Assembly (NCBI GenBank): GCA_032768795.1
Contig: CP136491.1
Coordinates: 62,001 to 126,000 of the forward strand
Length of the DNA: 64,000 bases
Origin: Tremella fuciformis
Taxonomy: Eukaryota > Basidiomycota > Tremellomycetes > Tremellales > Tremellaceae
Direction: 5' to 3'
Shown: positions 11,800-21,723 of the stretch, one piece after another
Layout: each line of letters opens with the position of its first letter
Position numbering within the stretch: position 1 is the stretch's first letter
Notes under the pieces: generated by a model
The model's database searches: none
Told to the model about the DNA's origin: nothing
What the model saw: the letters and a program-made list of their open reading frames with translations, nothing else
Program-made: the position numbers and the translations under genes

Positions 11800-13109
11800 A
11801 TGGGTATGGCCATGCCCGCCCCGTCGCGGCGCACGACGATCATCGGCACGCTCATACTTGTGCCCATTTGCCTCGCGCTCTACGCCAGCTTTGACCGGCG
11901 CACGTCGTCCCTAGACTGGTCCAACTTCGGCTTGGGGGGCCAGGCCGCCCGGCGGACCCTGCAATGGAGCCAGGAGACCGACGATGACTATGACGAGTTT
12001 GAGAACCGCCCGTACAAAGTATGGCGCCACGGTGAGCCGCCCGACCCCTGTTCTGATCAGTGCTGAGACCAGAACCACCCCTCCCGCCCAGCCGGTGGTC
12101 CCCCGACCCGCTAGGCTCGACCTCCACTGCCGACTACACGGCGTGCATCCTTTGGCTGACGCAGCGGCGCAAACTATGGGAGACCGCCGCGAGCATGGAG
12201 CTCGTCCTTGCGCACACGCCCATGAGCAGGCCGTACCCGCTCGTCCTGCTGCACGACGGCGACCTGACCTCTCCGGCACTGCACGACAAGTGGCGCGACC
12301 GCTGGCTGGCGCGGGCGGCGCAGAACCGCCGCGAGGGCCGCGGGGAGCTGGGCGACAAGATGGAGTACTATGCGCGGCCGGGCATGGTGCAGTTCGCGCC
12401 GCTGGACCTGGACGCGCCGATGGACATTGCGCGCCTGGGCCTCGCGGGCCTGGGTGAGGTCGTGTGGGACTTCAGGTGGCCGGGGTATCACTCGATGTGC
12501 CGGTTCTTCTCGGCCTTGGTCTTTACCCACCCGGTCATAGGCCAGTTCGACTACTACAGTGAGTCCCTCTCACCATGGCATTCTTCGTCTATCCTAGAAG
12601 ATGCCGCACTAAGAGCAGTGCGCATGGACACCGACTCGTTCCTCCTCTCGTCCTTCGCCTCCGACCCCTTCCTATACATGCACACGCACGGCCTCGCCTA
12701 CGCATGGCGAGGCGACGGCACCGACCCCGAGTTCGTAGTGGACGGGCTGAGAGAGTTCATCGACACCTGGCTCGACGACCACCCGGACCTCGCACCGGCG
12801 GTGAGGGCCAACATGGCGCACGACAGGGGCGTGGCGGAGAGCGAGCCGGGCGGGCGGTTCCCGATGTACGACACCAACTGGGAGATTGTGCATGTGCCTG
12901 CTTTCCGCGCTACCACGGGGGTGAGCGAGTGGCTCGAGTCGCTCTTGGGCCACCCCCAGGGGTTCTACCAGAAACGATGGGGTGACGCGCCGCTGAGACG
13001 GGCGACGACGGCCATGTTCATGCCCCCCGACAAGGTCAGGCAGTTCTGCGCATTCGCCTATCGGCATGGCGGGAACCTCTTCCAGCCAAACTCAGAGTGC
13101 GACATCTGA
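11800..13109 (+). CDS. GT15 (KRE2/KTR/MNT1-type) alpha-1,2-mannosyltransferase
   Basis: The ATG at 11800 gives a short cytoplasmic tail and a signal anchor (TTIIGTLILVPICLALYASF), so this is a Golgi type II membrane protein. Two introns occur, about 12033-12079 and 12557-12618. The second joins FDYY to MRMDTDSF, matching the GT15 YYWRxxPD block around the Mn-binding acidic residues. Other blocks are GEVVWDFRWPGYHSMCRFF, YMHTHGLAYAWRGD, PMYDTNWEIVHVPAFR and FYQKRWGDAPLRRATTAMF, the last being the most conserved GT15 signature. Family members transfer mannose from GDP-mannose to N- and O-glycans of secretory and cell-wall proteins. At about 400 residues it has a normal length. It converges with a fucosyltransferase-like gene. 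Confidence 0.88.
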
Positions 13110-13358
13110 CCCCGGCCACTCTGCTGTTCTTCGCGGATTTTGGGCTTTGCAGGCGACGGACGCATTATGTACTTGGAAGTAGATTCGCATATATCATGGT
13201 AGTCATCTTTGGCGCGTCAATGTTCGTGCCACATCTTGTCGAGTCGTCTACTATATACAAAAGCCCCGAGAGACTGAACACACAATGTCCCTCGAGATTC
13301 GCCCCTGCTAAGCCAAGAAATAAACATCTATGACTGCACGGAGTCCTTGTCGTTCTGA

Positions 13359-15043
13359 CTAGTAGACGTGCCACGGCCACTCCCAGTCTTCCGGCACGTA
13401 GTGTTCGGGCGCGATTAGCCGCCCCACACCGAGGTTCCACTCGATGGTACGACGATAAGCCAGAAGAGACACTATGATCAGCCCGCGATACCTGTGTGAA
13501 CTAGGGACAACGACTCACTGGTAGAGTATACCACGCCCAGGAATCCTGTGCCCCCGCTCAGGATGGCACTGTCGAGCAGGATTGGGAACCAATCTCCGTA
13601 CCGCTCGGTAGTACCGAAATGGGTGTGGTTGACGACATGCCAGCCGTAGCTGTCCAGCTCGGATCTGACAATCAGCACTGGTTCCTTTCGGACGAGAGAG
13701 GGTGTGCTCACAGCCAGACAGGATCAGTCTCGTCGCTGGTGCAGATGACGTGTTTGATGTCCTTGCCAAGACGGACACGGAGGGACTCGAGCACTGCGGA
13801 CGTCGCATGAGCATACTGCCTCGGAGTGAGATCGAGGAAAGCCTGTCCAAAATCTGCCATGAGACTCGTCTTCTCGCCAAACACATCAAGCTCACCCGAC
13901 CGGCGGATATGGACCGCCACATACTCCGGCACTGGGGCACCAGCTCTCACGCCCAACATCTCCCGTACGAAGCCCTGAGCGACCTCGTTGATCTCCTTCG
14001 TGAATCTCAAGTGCTGGGCGACCCGCGCCCAGCTTCCCAGGCCTACACGGTACTCGTTGCCAACATCGAATCGATCCACCTGGTCTGAGAAGCCAAAGGT
14101 AGTGTCGATGCACGACACGTGCTGGTCGGGTGGGCTGCTCGGTTGAGGCAGGCTGTAGTTTCGAATGATGTCCTGCGACTCGGGCGGGATGGCGGGATGG
14201 TCGCGTCCGCGAATAAGATCGGCAAAGAGGCGATACGAAGGACGGCGCGAGTCCTCCTCCCAGTCGTATACCGACCGGGGGAGGGGTGTCCAGGGAGTCG
14301 TGACGTCCATGATGATCTCCGAGCTCATCCCGCCCAATTCTCCCCTAGACCCGGCCGTAGACCAACATCCTAGCTCCTCGCTTTCGGGCATCTCGGCGGG
14401 GATGAGCTCGCCGGGCACTAAATCCCGGCCATCCAGCTGCTGCGGGACGTGCCCATCATACACGATGGACTGCAGGCGAGGGGGCACGCCAAACGAGTGC
14501 TTGAGCTCGTGCAGCTCGACGAGAGGCATGTCGTCGAGTGCCGCGGAGAGGTGGTCGAGGTCGAACACGTCCGACACGGCAATAGACTCTGGCACCTCGC
14601 CATGCACCAGCCGGAAAGGCGGAAGGATGGGCACGCGATTGGAGAGCAGACCAATGTGGATCACTGCGGTCAGCTGAAGGAGCTCGGTGGTCACGAGGCG
14701 GTGTGTACTCACAATTGACGACCTGGAGAATCTGATTGTTCCACCCGGCGCCCAACATGGTGATCACGTAGTCGCGGTCGTCCCGCAGGTTGTCCTTGAG
14801 GTGCCGTCGGGCCCCCTGACTCTTGATCACGTCGGCGGACAGTCGTCGTCGACCTGGATCCTTCCGTTGATGTGCGGCGAGTGTGTCTGGCCAGACGTCA
14901 TCGTGTGACACGTACGGATGGGCGGTGAGCGGCGACGCGTAGAGGACGCGATACGACGAGTACAGGGACGAGCACGAGATGATGGCGATGATGAGGAGGA
15001 TGAGTGCTCGTTGTCGTGTCGCCGGTGGTCGCGAGTCGCCCAT
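13359..15043 (-). CDS. Type II membrane GDP-fucose O-fucosyltransferase-like glycosyltransferase
   Basis: The ATG at 15041-15043 gives MGDSRPPATRQRALILLIIA, a short tail plus signal anchor typical of Golgi enzymes. After the first intron (about 14672-14715) the luminal domain shows GAGWNNQILQVVN, LTAVIHIGLLSNRVPILPPF, then EYVAVHIRRSGE, an HxRxxG-like donor-binding motif of the O-FucT clan, and finally SGGTGFLGVVYSTMSLLAYR, the C-terminal S/T-MSLLA block of that family. A final short exon ends WEWPWHVY. I infer three introns. Fungal members are widespread in basidiomycetes, but their acceptors are poorly known. The convergent GT15 gene is also a glycosylation enzyme; whether they act together is not shown. 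Confidence 0.78.
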
Positions 15044-15170
15044 CTTGGCCGAGCACGTCGAGTACAGTAGTCGAGAAGAAAGAGATGAGAAAACGAACGG
15101 AAAGCCAGCCACGATACGATATGGGAGTTCATCTCATCCTTCAGCGGTCTAATTCAAATCCCCTTAACCC

Positions 15171-15231
15171 TCAGGGTCGGGAATGAAAGATTTGGGGTCC
15201 GGAACAAGTTCAGGGTCGTGCCTTCAGGGTC
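15171..15231. repeat. Three direct copies of TCAGGGTC
   Basis: Copies start at 15171, 15210 and 15224. One inverted copy (GACCCTGA) lies at 16465-16472, on the other side of the Gag-like ORF. The function is unknown. Confidence 0.5.
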
Positions 15232-15540
15232 AGCCCACGGGTCAGGCGCAAGAGCCGGGGAGGCACGTCTGGACTCTGTTCAGGAACAGTTCCTAACCCA
15301 GCGTTCCGCTTGCGGGATGCCCTGATCGCCCTTGCAACCAGCCACGTGTGGTACGCGTGACCATGTCACGTGAGTCACCAGACAGCCTTGACGCGTTCGA
15401 CAACGATATGGAGACATTTCAGGTTATCCTAGCATAGAGTGCTCCAAACAAGCCAAAAGGCGAATCCCAGGATCGGTTTACGCCTCTCAGAACAGCCGAA
15501 ACAAACCAGCTGCGTTCAGAAAAGAATGGCTGCGCAGTGT

Positions 15541-15554
15541 GCCACACGTGTGGC
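15541..15554. promoter_or_regulatory. 14-bp palindrome GCCACACGTGTGGC with CACGTG core
   Basis: This perfect inverted repeat is centred on an E-box. Such sites bind bHLH factors (Cbf1/Pho4 or SREBP-like) in fungi. It lies about 500 bp upstream of the fucosyltransferase start, so any role is uncertain. Confidence 0.4.
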
Positions 15555-15762
15555 TGACGAGAGGCGTGGCTGCGGAGGACAAATCACAGCCAAGACATGG
15601 GGAGCGGTATATCCCATGGACCAAGAGAGGGGAGCCTGACAAAGGATCTGCGCATTACTGCGACGTGTGGGAAATGAAGACCAGTGGGCATAGAACAGTG
15701 GCATGGGTATGGACTGTCTGGTCGTGCGATTCTCGACGCTGGGCTATTCGATCCCGAAGCAC

Positions 15763-16452
15763 TCATCGCCTTCTCCCGCCTCCGCGACGTCTTCCTGTCC
15801 GGCCATGGTGCTGCACTGGGTCCAGTGCTTCGGGTGTCTTGGGAAGCCGTACCAGACCAGTCAACTTGTCGATGTCCGCGGTGCGCCATCGCCAAGGCTC
15901 TAATCTCTTGCACCGGTCGAGATGAAAGGCGAGGTGGTAGCGGCAAAGCGACTCCCACGTATGAGTTGCTGCGTGCTCCGCAATCCATCTGCCGTACCAC
16001 ATCATCGGCTCGTATATCTCTCCCGGGTCGGGCTGGTCGTGCGCCGCCAACTCTACATAGATCGACCAGGCGTACAAGAAGGTGGCCGAGTCGGGAATGC
16101 GGTCCATGAACATCTCGATGTAGCCCCTCCGGTCAGTCCCAGACCAAAGGTTCGACCAGTCGCAGATGAGCAGTGGAAGCTGGGCGGGCATAAGGGTACC
16201 CGACATGGCGGCCTTCTTCACCTCGGGGTCAAGGTATGAATAGCGGGCATCGAAGGACCGGATGTTGTTATCCGCTGGTCCATCGCTGCCAAGGCGTTGA
16301 CGTTTCTTCGAGGACTCGGTCGGGCGTCGCACGTCCTCCAAGGCTCTCACACGGGTGTCCAGTTCTTGGTACATTCCGCCGAGCTCTTCGATCGCTGCCC
16401 ATTGAGCGGCTAACTCCCGTTGCCCCGCGGGCTTAGGAAGGGGCGCCTCCAT
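15763..16452 (-). CDS. Hypothetical protein, possibly Gag-like (retroelement remnant)
   Basis: This is an intronless 229-codon frame from ATG (16450-16452) to a stop at 15763. The N-terminus is a likely coiled coil (ELAAQWAAIEELGGMYQELD). Then come KKRQRLGS, SYLDPEVKKAAMSGTLMP and a helical region with MFMDRIPDSATFLYAWSIYV, MMWYGRWIAEHAATHTWESL, and a tail of Arg and Gly (TGRRRGGGRRR). The layout of coiled coil, helical capsid-like block with a 'W..L..YH.AF' segment and basic RG tail resembles Gag regions of fungal retroelements. I found no reverse transcriptase, integrase or long terminal repeat nearby. It could equally be a lineage-specific cellular gene; it has no intron, unlike nearly all neighbours. 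Confidence 0.45.
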   Translation of the reverse strand: MEAPLPKPAGQRELAAQWAAIEELGGMYQELDTRVRALEDVRRPTESSKKRQRLGSDGPADNNIRSFDARYSYLDPEVKKAAMSGTLMPAQLPLLICDWSNLWSGTDRRGYIEMFMDRIPDSATFLYAWSIYVELAAHDQPDPGEIYEPMMWYGRWIAEHAATHTWESLCRYHLAFHLDRCKRLEPWRWRTADIDKLTGLVRLPKTPEALDPVQHHGRTGRRRGGGRRR

Positions 16453-16830
16453 GCTGTTCTGTCAGACCCTGAATTCTTCGCGTCAGACCGACGCCGCTCT
16501 AACGTACCGGCAATCCGTATTCTGTACAACTCTCTCAAGAGGCACTTGACTGAAAATCGAGTGTAGCCAGCTCGCTGACTAATACTGTCCAAGTACAACA
16601 GTCAGCGTATGCTGCGCTCATCACCTGGCAGCGCTCTGCATGGGGTCTGTGCTCAACACGGACCTCTCCTTTCGATCAACTTCGCGTCACGTGACAAAGG
16701 AGCGATGCGAGTCTGGCTCAAATTACCCGCGGGCAGCCTAATAGAGCTTCTTCCCCCGGCTCACCAGCGTCTGCAAAAGACATGATAAGCATGGCGACGA
16801 GACGCAGTATGCCCTCCCACACGCCAAAGG
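16453..16830. other. Intergenic region upstream of an SGNH hydrolase
   Basis: These 378 bases hold no gene I can support. They contain GACCCTGA at 16465-16472 (inverse of the repeat at 15171-15231) and the 10-bp palindrome GTCACGTGAC at 16686-16695, about 135 bp before the hydrolase start. Confidence 0.4.
16686..16695. promoter_or_regulatory. E-box palindrome GTCACGTGAC
   Basis: A perfect 10-bp palindrome around CACGTG, the preferred form for Cbf1-type bHLH factors. Its distance to the start codon at 16831 is compatible with an upstream activating site. Confidence 0.4.
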
Positions 16831-18051
16831 ATGATCTTGACCCCGCCCCGCAGCTCCTCGCCATCGCCGTCGCCCCCACCTGACGGACGATGGATCGACG
16901 TTTGGGCAACGTCGCTCATCCCGGACAGACCTCGCACCTACCTCCCGCAGTACTGCACGGCGGCATGTTTCGCCAATACTACCATTCGTCAGACGCTACG
17001 CGTGACTCTGAGCGCCAATCTGGTGCGCATCACCGTGTCCAACCTGCACGGGCGGTCGATCTTGAAAGTGACGAGCATCACTGCTGCGCTGGGCGACGCC
17101 GGCTCTCCTACCCTGCGGACGGAGCCGCAGAGAGTAACATTTGGCGGGCACTCTTCGGTAGACGTACCCACTGGGGCAGAGCTACTCTCTGATCCCATCT
17201 CGCTCAGCGTGAAACCCGGCACAGACGTCGCCCTATCGATCTACCTTGCCGAGGGCCAGCCCGACGAATACGTCACTGCCCACATCGTCGCCAAAACAAA
17301 CAGCTGGCTGGCACACGGGGACGCTACCTCTTCCGTCAGTCTCGCAGGGGCCATGCCCTCCCCTCGGTGGTATTTCGTGTCGAGCATACAGGGATGGACG
17401 ACCGGCTGTGCGCTGGCATGCTTTGGGGACAGCATCACGGATAGAGGCGACAGCGAGCTGCCCATCAACGAATATACCGGCTGGCCCGATCTTCTCTCCT
17501 CTTCCCTTCTCTCTCGCAGCAACAACGTCTCAGTGCTCAATTTGGGGATCTCAGGTGATCGTCTGTGGGAAGGCGGCTTGCCGAGGTTCCAGCGAGAAGT
17601 CATCCGGCCCGGTGTCCGAGCGGTGTTGGTGCTCATGGGCGTCAACGACCTCGGCTTCACCGCCCTCGAGGGGCAGGCCGTGCTCTACGACCGCCTTGTC
17701 CTTGCTTTCGACCAGCTCATAGAGAGATGTCACGCATCCAATGTGCGCATTGGCGTCTCGACGATCATGCCTTTCCTCTCGCCTCCGGGGTGGCCCACGC
17801 CATGGCCCTTTGCCGATGCGACGCGCGAGCAGACCCGCCTCCGCCTGAACGAATGGATCCGGCTTCGAGCACATCAGAAGGACGGCTTCGACTATCTGGT
17901 GGACTGGGCGAGGGTCGTCTGCGAGCCTGACAACGAGCACCTGATGCAGCGGCGATACCAGCTGACCGACTTTCTGCATCCGAACGAAGCTGGCTACGCC
18001 GCCATGGCAGCGTCGCTGGACCTGGCGGCGGTGGAAGGGATGCTGCGCTAG
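16831..18051 (+). CDS. SGNH/GDSL-type hydrolase (esterase), copy A
   Basis: This is a 406-residue intronless protein. An N-terminal beta-sandwich-like region (about residues 20-180, with WATSLIPDRPRTYLPQYCTA and NLVRITVSNLHGRSILKVTS) precedes the SGNH hydrolase domain. The blocks are clear: GDSITDRGD (block I, nucleophile Ser), GISGDRLW (block II, Gly), LMGVNDLG (block III, Asn) and DFLHPNEAGY (block V, Asp and His). No convincing signal peptide is visible. Likely reactions are hydrolysis of ester or acetyl groups on carbohydrates or lipids. It is a clear paralogue of the gene at 20328-21518, sharing GISGDxLWxGG and RTRLRLNEWIR, and the two flank a Zn2Cys6 gene. Confidence 0.85.
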   Translation: MILTPPRSSSPSPSPPPDGRWIDVWATSLIPDRPRTYLPQYCTAACFANTTIRQTLRVTLSANLVRITVSNLHGRSILKVTSITAALGDAGSPTLRTEPQRVTFGGHSSVDVPTGAELLSDPISLSVKPGTDVALSIYLAEGQPDEYVTAHIVAKTNSWLAHGDATSSVSLAGAMPSPRWYFVSSIQGWTTGCALACFGDSITDRGDSELPINEYTGWPDLLSSSLLSRSNNVSVLNLGISGDRLWEGGLPRFQREVIRPGVRAVLVLMGVNDLGFTALEGQAVLYDRLVLAFDQLIERCHASNVRIGVSTIMPFLSPPGWPTPWPFADATREQTRLRLNEWIRLRAHQKDGFDYLVDWARVVCEPDNEHLMQRRYQLTDFLHPNEAGYAAMAASLDLAAVEGMLR

Positions 18052-18276
18052 TCTCGCCAGGGTAGATAGTGTCCTTAGTCTCACTGATGATATGATGCAT
18101 GTGGAGCACCAGGCGATGATTGCGGGGTGTATTTGATGCACGTTGCACCGTGCCATGCTGTTGTGAGCTGCGGCCGATGGGTGAGATGTCGGACATTTCG
18201 GAGCAGTAGCCGGAGAGGAGGAACAGAGTTCCAGAAGCAGCATGTGGGGTGTTTCCCTTGACGTTGTACCTCTACC

Positions 18277-20286
18277 ATGAGCGCCGAGCAATCGGCCACC
18301 GAGCAGCCCCAGAAAAAGGCCAAAGTGCCAAGAAGCAAGGCGGCGTGTGTACGGGTGAGTCTCCACCCCCTCAACCTCACTCACACGCAGTGTCACTCGC
18401 GCCGGTCAAAGTGCGGTGTACCGCCTCCCGGCCCATGCCCTCGGTGCCTGCGCCTCGGGCTGGAATGTCGCTGGCCAACCGAAGCAGAGCGTGGAAAGCG
18501 TGGTCGGCCGTCCAAACGGCGTGAAAGTCAGATTGAGATGCTGGTGGAGGAGACCAGTGGCGCGGCGTCGTCGTCATCACCCAGCTCGGCGCCGCTGTCG
18601 GGGCTGTCAGCCTTGCCCATCGAGCAGCATCTCCCTCCGCCGGAGACGGACCCGTTCCAGCTCTTCGACATGGCCTTCATCCCCGCTCCTCCCAACAATG
18701 TCTCACCCGAGGCTCCAGAGCATATGGCAGAGTGGTGGTGGCCGTTTGGCACCACCGACATTCCAGGCTGGTCGGTGGGCTGGTCGGGCGGGGATGCGAC
18801 GGCAGCCCGGCCGGTGCCAGTGCCAGTGGAAGTGCAAACAAACCTCGCCGACGTCTCGTACGATCTGGTCCGGCACCTCCTAGACCTGTTCTTCGAGAAC
18901 TTTGGCAGCCAGGTTCCCTTCCTCAGTCGGCAAGAGATGGAGACGATGCTGTCCTCCGGTCAGATGCATCCCCTCCTCCTGAACGCCATCATGGCTCTGG
19001 CCGCAAGGTGAGTCTGGGCCACCAGACGGGGCTGAAAACAGATTCTCCACCCACGGCGAGGTCGCCTTGCCCCACCTCGAGCCCAACGCGTATGGAACCG
19101 TCTTTCTGGATCGAGCACTGTCCCTCGTGGGCCCATCAATCGGCCTCGCATCGCGCCACGACGTCTCGGCACTGTACCTCCTCGCCTTGGCGGCATTGGG
19201 AGAAGAATCCGAGCTGCGCTTCCTCATGCTGACCAACCTTGCCATCAACCTGTGTCTCGAGATGGGCCTCCACAGAAAACCCCCGGATCACCTACCCGAC
19301 GAAGACAGACGGCTGAACAAGCTCTTGTTTTGGTCCGTACTGATGCTCGACTACACTGTCAGCTTCAGCCAAGGAAGGGGCACAGTCATCCGGCCTGAAC
19401 AAGTCTCCCAATCTCTGCCGGGTCAAGACGACTTCGTCGGTCCCGCCGAGCCTCGCTCGCCGTTTCCGTATGCCGCACAGACGATCTTTGCCCTAGGTCC
19501 CATTGTCAATCTGCTAAGCGACGCCCGCGAGTCCCGCCATATGAGCGAGGCGGCCAAGCATGAACTTCGCGCCGCGTGCTCTCGGTCTGCGGCGCAGTAC
19601 GACGAGCTCCCCGTAGATATGATGTGGAACAATGCCAAGTGAGTCGAGCTTTGGTGGTCGTGCTGACTCCAGCCTGAAAATCCATTATCGATCCGGTACT
19701 GGGCCCATGTACATTTCGGTGCATCTATGGAATCACGCGAGCCAGGCCATTCGATCACTCACCGACTCCCGCCTCACAAGCGACGCCTACCTCCCCAGTG
19801 GCAAGATCATCGAAGAGATCACGCCCATGTCGATCCAAGCGGGGTCATGGCTGCACTGTGCAAGATACATTGGCGACATCCTCGTTGTAGCAGACGTGGT
19901 CAACCCGAACATCTACCTCGCCGTGCCGCTCGTCAGCCAGTGTTTCTTCAGCGCAGCGTGCTGCTTCGCCAAGGGTAAGTCAACGTCAATCGACCTTGCT
20001 GAGAACAGATCTCGAGTCTCTCACGCCATCTGCTCCTCACTCGCGCAAGGTGTTTGCGACTCTCGCCATGGAGCTGATAGCCACACTCAAACAAGGTCTC
20101 GCCAAACAATCGAGGTACTGGGCCGGCGTGCGGCGCGTGGAGGAAAAGTTCAACATGCGGCTTCTCAGCATACGCGGACTAGAAGAGCTCGGCTTGGCAG
20201 ATAAACTCCACAAGGTCTTGTCTTTCCCCGCTGGCGTCGAAGATGTCAGCAACCTCCTCAATGAACTGTTCAGGGGTGTATCATGA
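18277..20286 (+). CDS. Zn2Cys6 transcription factor between two SGNH hydrolases
   Basis: The start ATG at 18277 gives MSAEQSATEQPQKKAKVPRS, a basic leader. An intron at about 18355-18390 splits the zinc cluster; splicing gives C-VR-C-HSRRSK-C-GVPPPGP-C-PR-C-LRLGLE-C. A basic GRPSKRRES stretch, acidic/serine linker and fungal_trans domain follow: HLLDLFFENFGSQVPFLSRQ, LLLNAIMALAARFSTHGEVA, LTNLAINLCLEMGLHRKPPD and LLFWSVLMLDYTVSFSQGRG. The C-terminal exons end LLNELFRGVS. Introns also lie near 19009-19041, 19640-19673 and 19974-20009. Placement between two hydrolase paralogues suggests it controls them; there is no direct evidence. The 3' end is only 41 bp from the end of the convergent hydrolase. 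Confidence 0.87.
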
Positions 20287-20327
20287 GCCAGCAAAAGAAG
20301 CATATGCATGTATGTACAATGAGGGAG

Positions 20328-21518
20328 CTAATGGTAACCGTTCGCCTGTTGCGTACTGCTGCTAAAGAAATCGATTGGGATGAGCTCAGCCATGAGTCGA
20401 TTGGCAGCCTTGTTCGGATGCGTGAAGTCGTTGTATCTGTACTTGGCTGCCATCACCCCTGGAATCTCGCCCTCGAGCGCTCCTGCCCAATCCACCACCT
20501 CAAATGGTCCTTGTCGGATCCACTCGTTTAGCCTCAAACGCGTCCGCTCCCTCTCTTCATCCCCTCGTCTCACGTCATCCGTTCCCGGTAGCAGCTCGAG
20601 CTTGGGCAAGATCGTCGCCACCATAACTTTGACTCCCCGCGCTTGGGCGAGATGATAGATCTGCTCGTATGCCGCTACCAGCCGCTCGTACAGCTCGTCC
20701 TGGTCCGCACGGTGATTTGGTATCCACGCGAGATCGTTGGTCCCCATGAGCATGACGAGGTGGGTCACCCCCGGCCGGAATACGTCCCGTTCGAGCCGAC
20801 GCATGCCTCCCCTCCATAGCTGATCCCCCGATATCCCGGCATTGATCACGCCCATTGAGGGGATGCGGCGAGAGAGGACGTTCGGCCATCCGAGATACGT
20901 GTTTGTGTCCCACTCAAAGTCGCCCTTGTCGGTGATGCTATCTCCTAGGCATGCCACGACTTTCTTCTCACTCTGAGCCACGACACCGCAGAGGATGTAC
21001 CATTTTGTGAACGCCTTGCCGTCGATCGAGGGTGAAGCCGTCTGGTCTCCCTCCGCCAGCCAGCTCGTCGCCTTGGCCATCTCATGTGCAGAGCTCGTCG
21101 TACCCGTCTGTCCGTCTTTCAGGTATATCGATACAGTCACATCGCCAAACAGCTCTACGTCAAAGCCGATCGGATCTGACTCCCATGTCGCTCCGGGCGG
21201 GATGGTCACCTCTTGCCTGCCTGCGAATGTGACAGTGGTGATTGACTCTGCCTTGACGTCGGGCGAGCCGACTCCATCGGCGTAGGCAGCGGTCGGTGCT
21301 GGCGTGGCGATGCTGACTCGTGTGATGGGTAACACCTCTTCGCTGTATTCGTTGGAGAACCGCAGGACAATACTACGAGTCGCGAGACCCAGTCGGACCT
21401 GCTGTCGGATCGTGCAGTCACGGAACAGGCGCCTGAACGGGAAACATGGGTGACCCCAGAACTGTCTCGCGGTGTCGTCCGGGTGCAGGGCAGCTGACCA
21501 AGCCTGGGCCCACGTCAT
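20328..21518 (-). CDS. SGNH/GDSL-type hydrolase (esterase), copy B
   Basis: A 396-residue intronless protein with the same plan as the gene at 16831. The N-terminal region is WSAALHPDDTARQFWGHPCF and RLGLATRSIVLRFSNEYSEE. The hydrolase domain has GDSITDKGD (nucleophile Ser), GISGDQLWRGG, LMGTNDLAW and DFTHPNKAANRLM (Asp-His pair). It shares RTRLRLNEWIR with copy A but differs widely elsewhere, so the duplication is old. Lack of an N-terminal signal suggests cytosolic or non-classical location. Convergent to the Zn2Cys6 gene with a 41-bp gap. Confidence 0.85.
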   Translation of the reverse strand: MTWAQAWSAALHPDDTARQFWGHPCFPFRRLFRDCTIRQQVRLGLATRSIVLRFSNEYSEEVLPITRVSIATPAPTAAYADGVGSPDVKAESITTVTFAGRQEVTIPPGATWESDPIGFDVELFGDVTVSIYLKDGQTGTTSSAHEMAKATSWLAEGDQTASPSIDGKAFTKWYILCGVVAQSEKKVVACLGDSITDKGDFEWDTNTYLGWPNVLSRRIPSMGVINAGISGDQLWRGGMRRLERDVFRPGVTHLVMLMGTNDLAWIPNHRADQDELYERLVAAYEQIYHLAQARGVKVMVATILPKLELLPGTDDVRRGDEERERTRLRLNEWIRQGPFEVVDWAGALEGEIPGVMAAKYRYNDFTHPNKAANRLMAELIPIDFFSSSTQQANGYH

Positions 21519-21723
21519 GATGGGGTTGCATGACGTCCAGAAGCTTGGCTGACCTCATATAGGTGCATGAGCAGCAATAATAGGCTCTTTCATCCGGGTA
21601 AAAGGCCGACTCTCTTCTCACTTCTGATTTGTCTCACTTATGAAATTGTACTGTAATGTATTACGACTCCTCCCGTGCGCCAATCAAATTGATTATTCGC
21701 TTTATTATTCTCAAATACGGAGC

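Larger units (their letters stand above)
15044..15762. other. Long gene-free region with short repeats and E-box palindromes
   Basis: No gene is recognisable in these 719 bases. The stretch nearest the fucosyltransferase start carries three direct copies of TCAGGGTC (15171-15178, 15210-15217, 15224-15231). Further on are three CACGTG cores: CCACGTGTGG at 15342-15351, TCACGTGA at 15366-15373 and a perfect 14-bp palindrome at 15541-15554. Some of this is the promoter of the fucosyltransferase; the rest may be decayed mobile DNA linked to the adjacent Gag-like ORF. Confidence 0.4.

Noticed and set aside
17551..18396. 281-codon minus-strand frame
   Set aside because: Antisense to the SGNH hydrolase copy A and its 3' flank; no motif.
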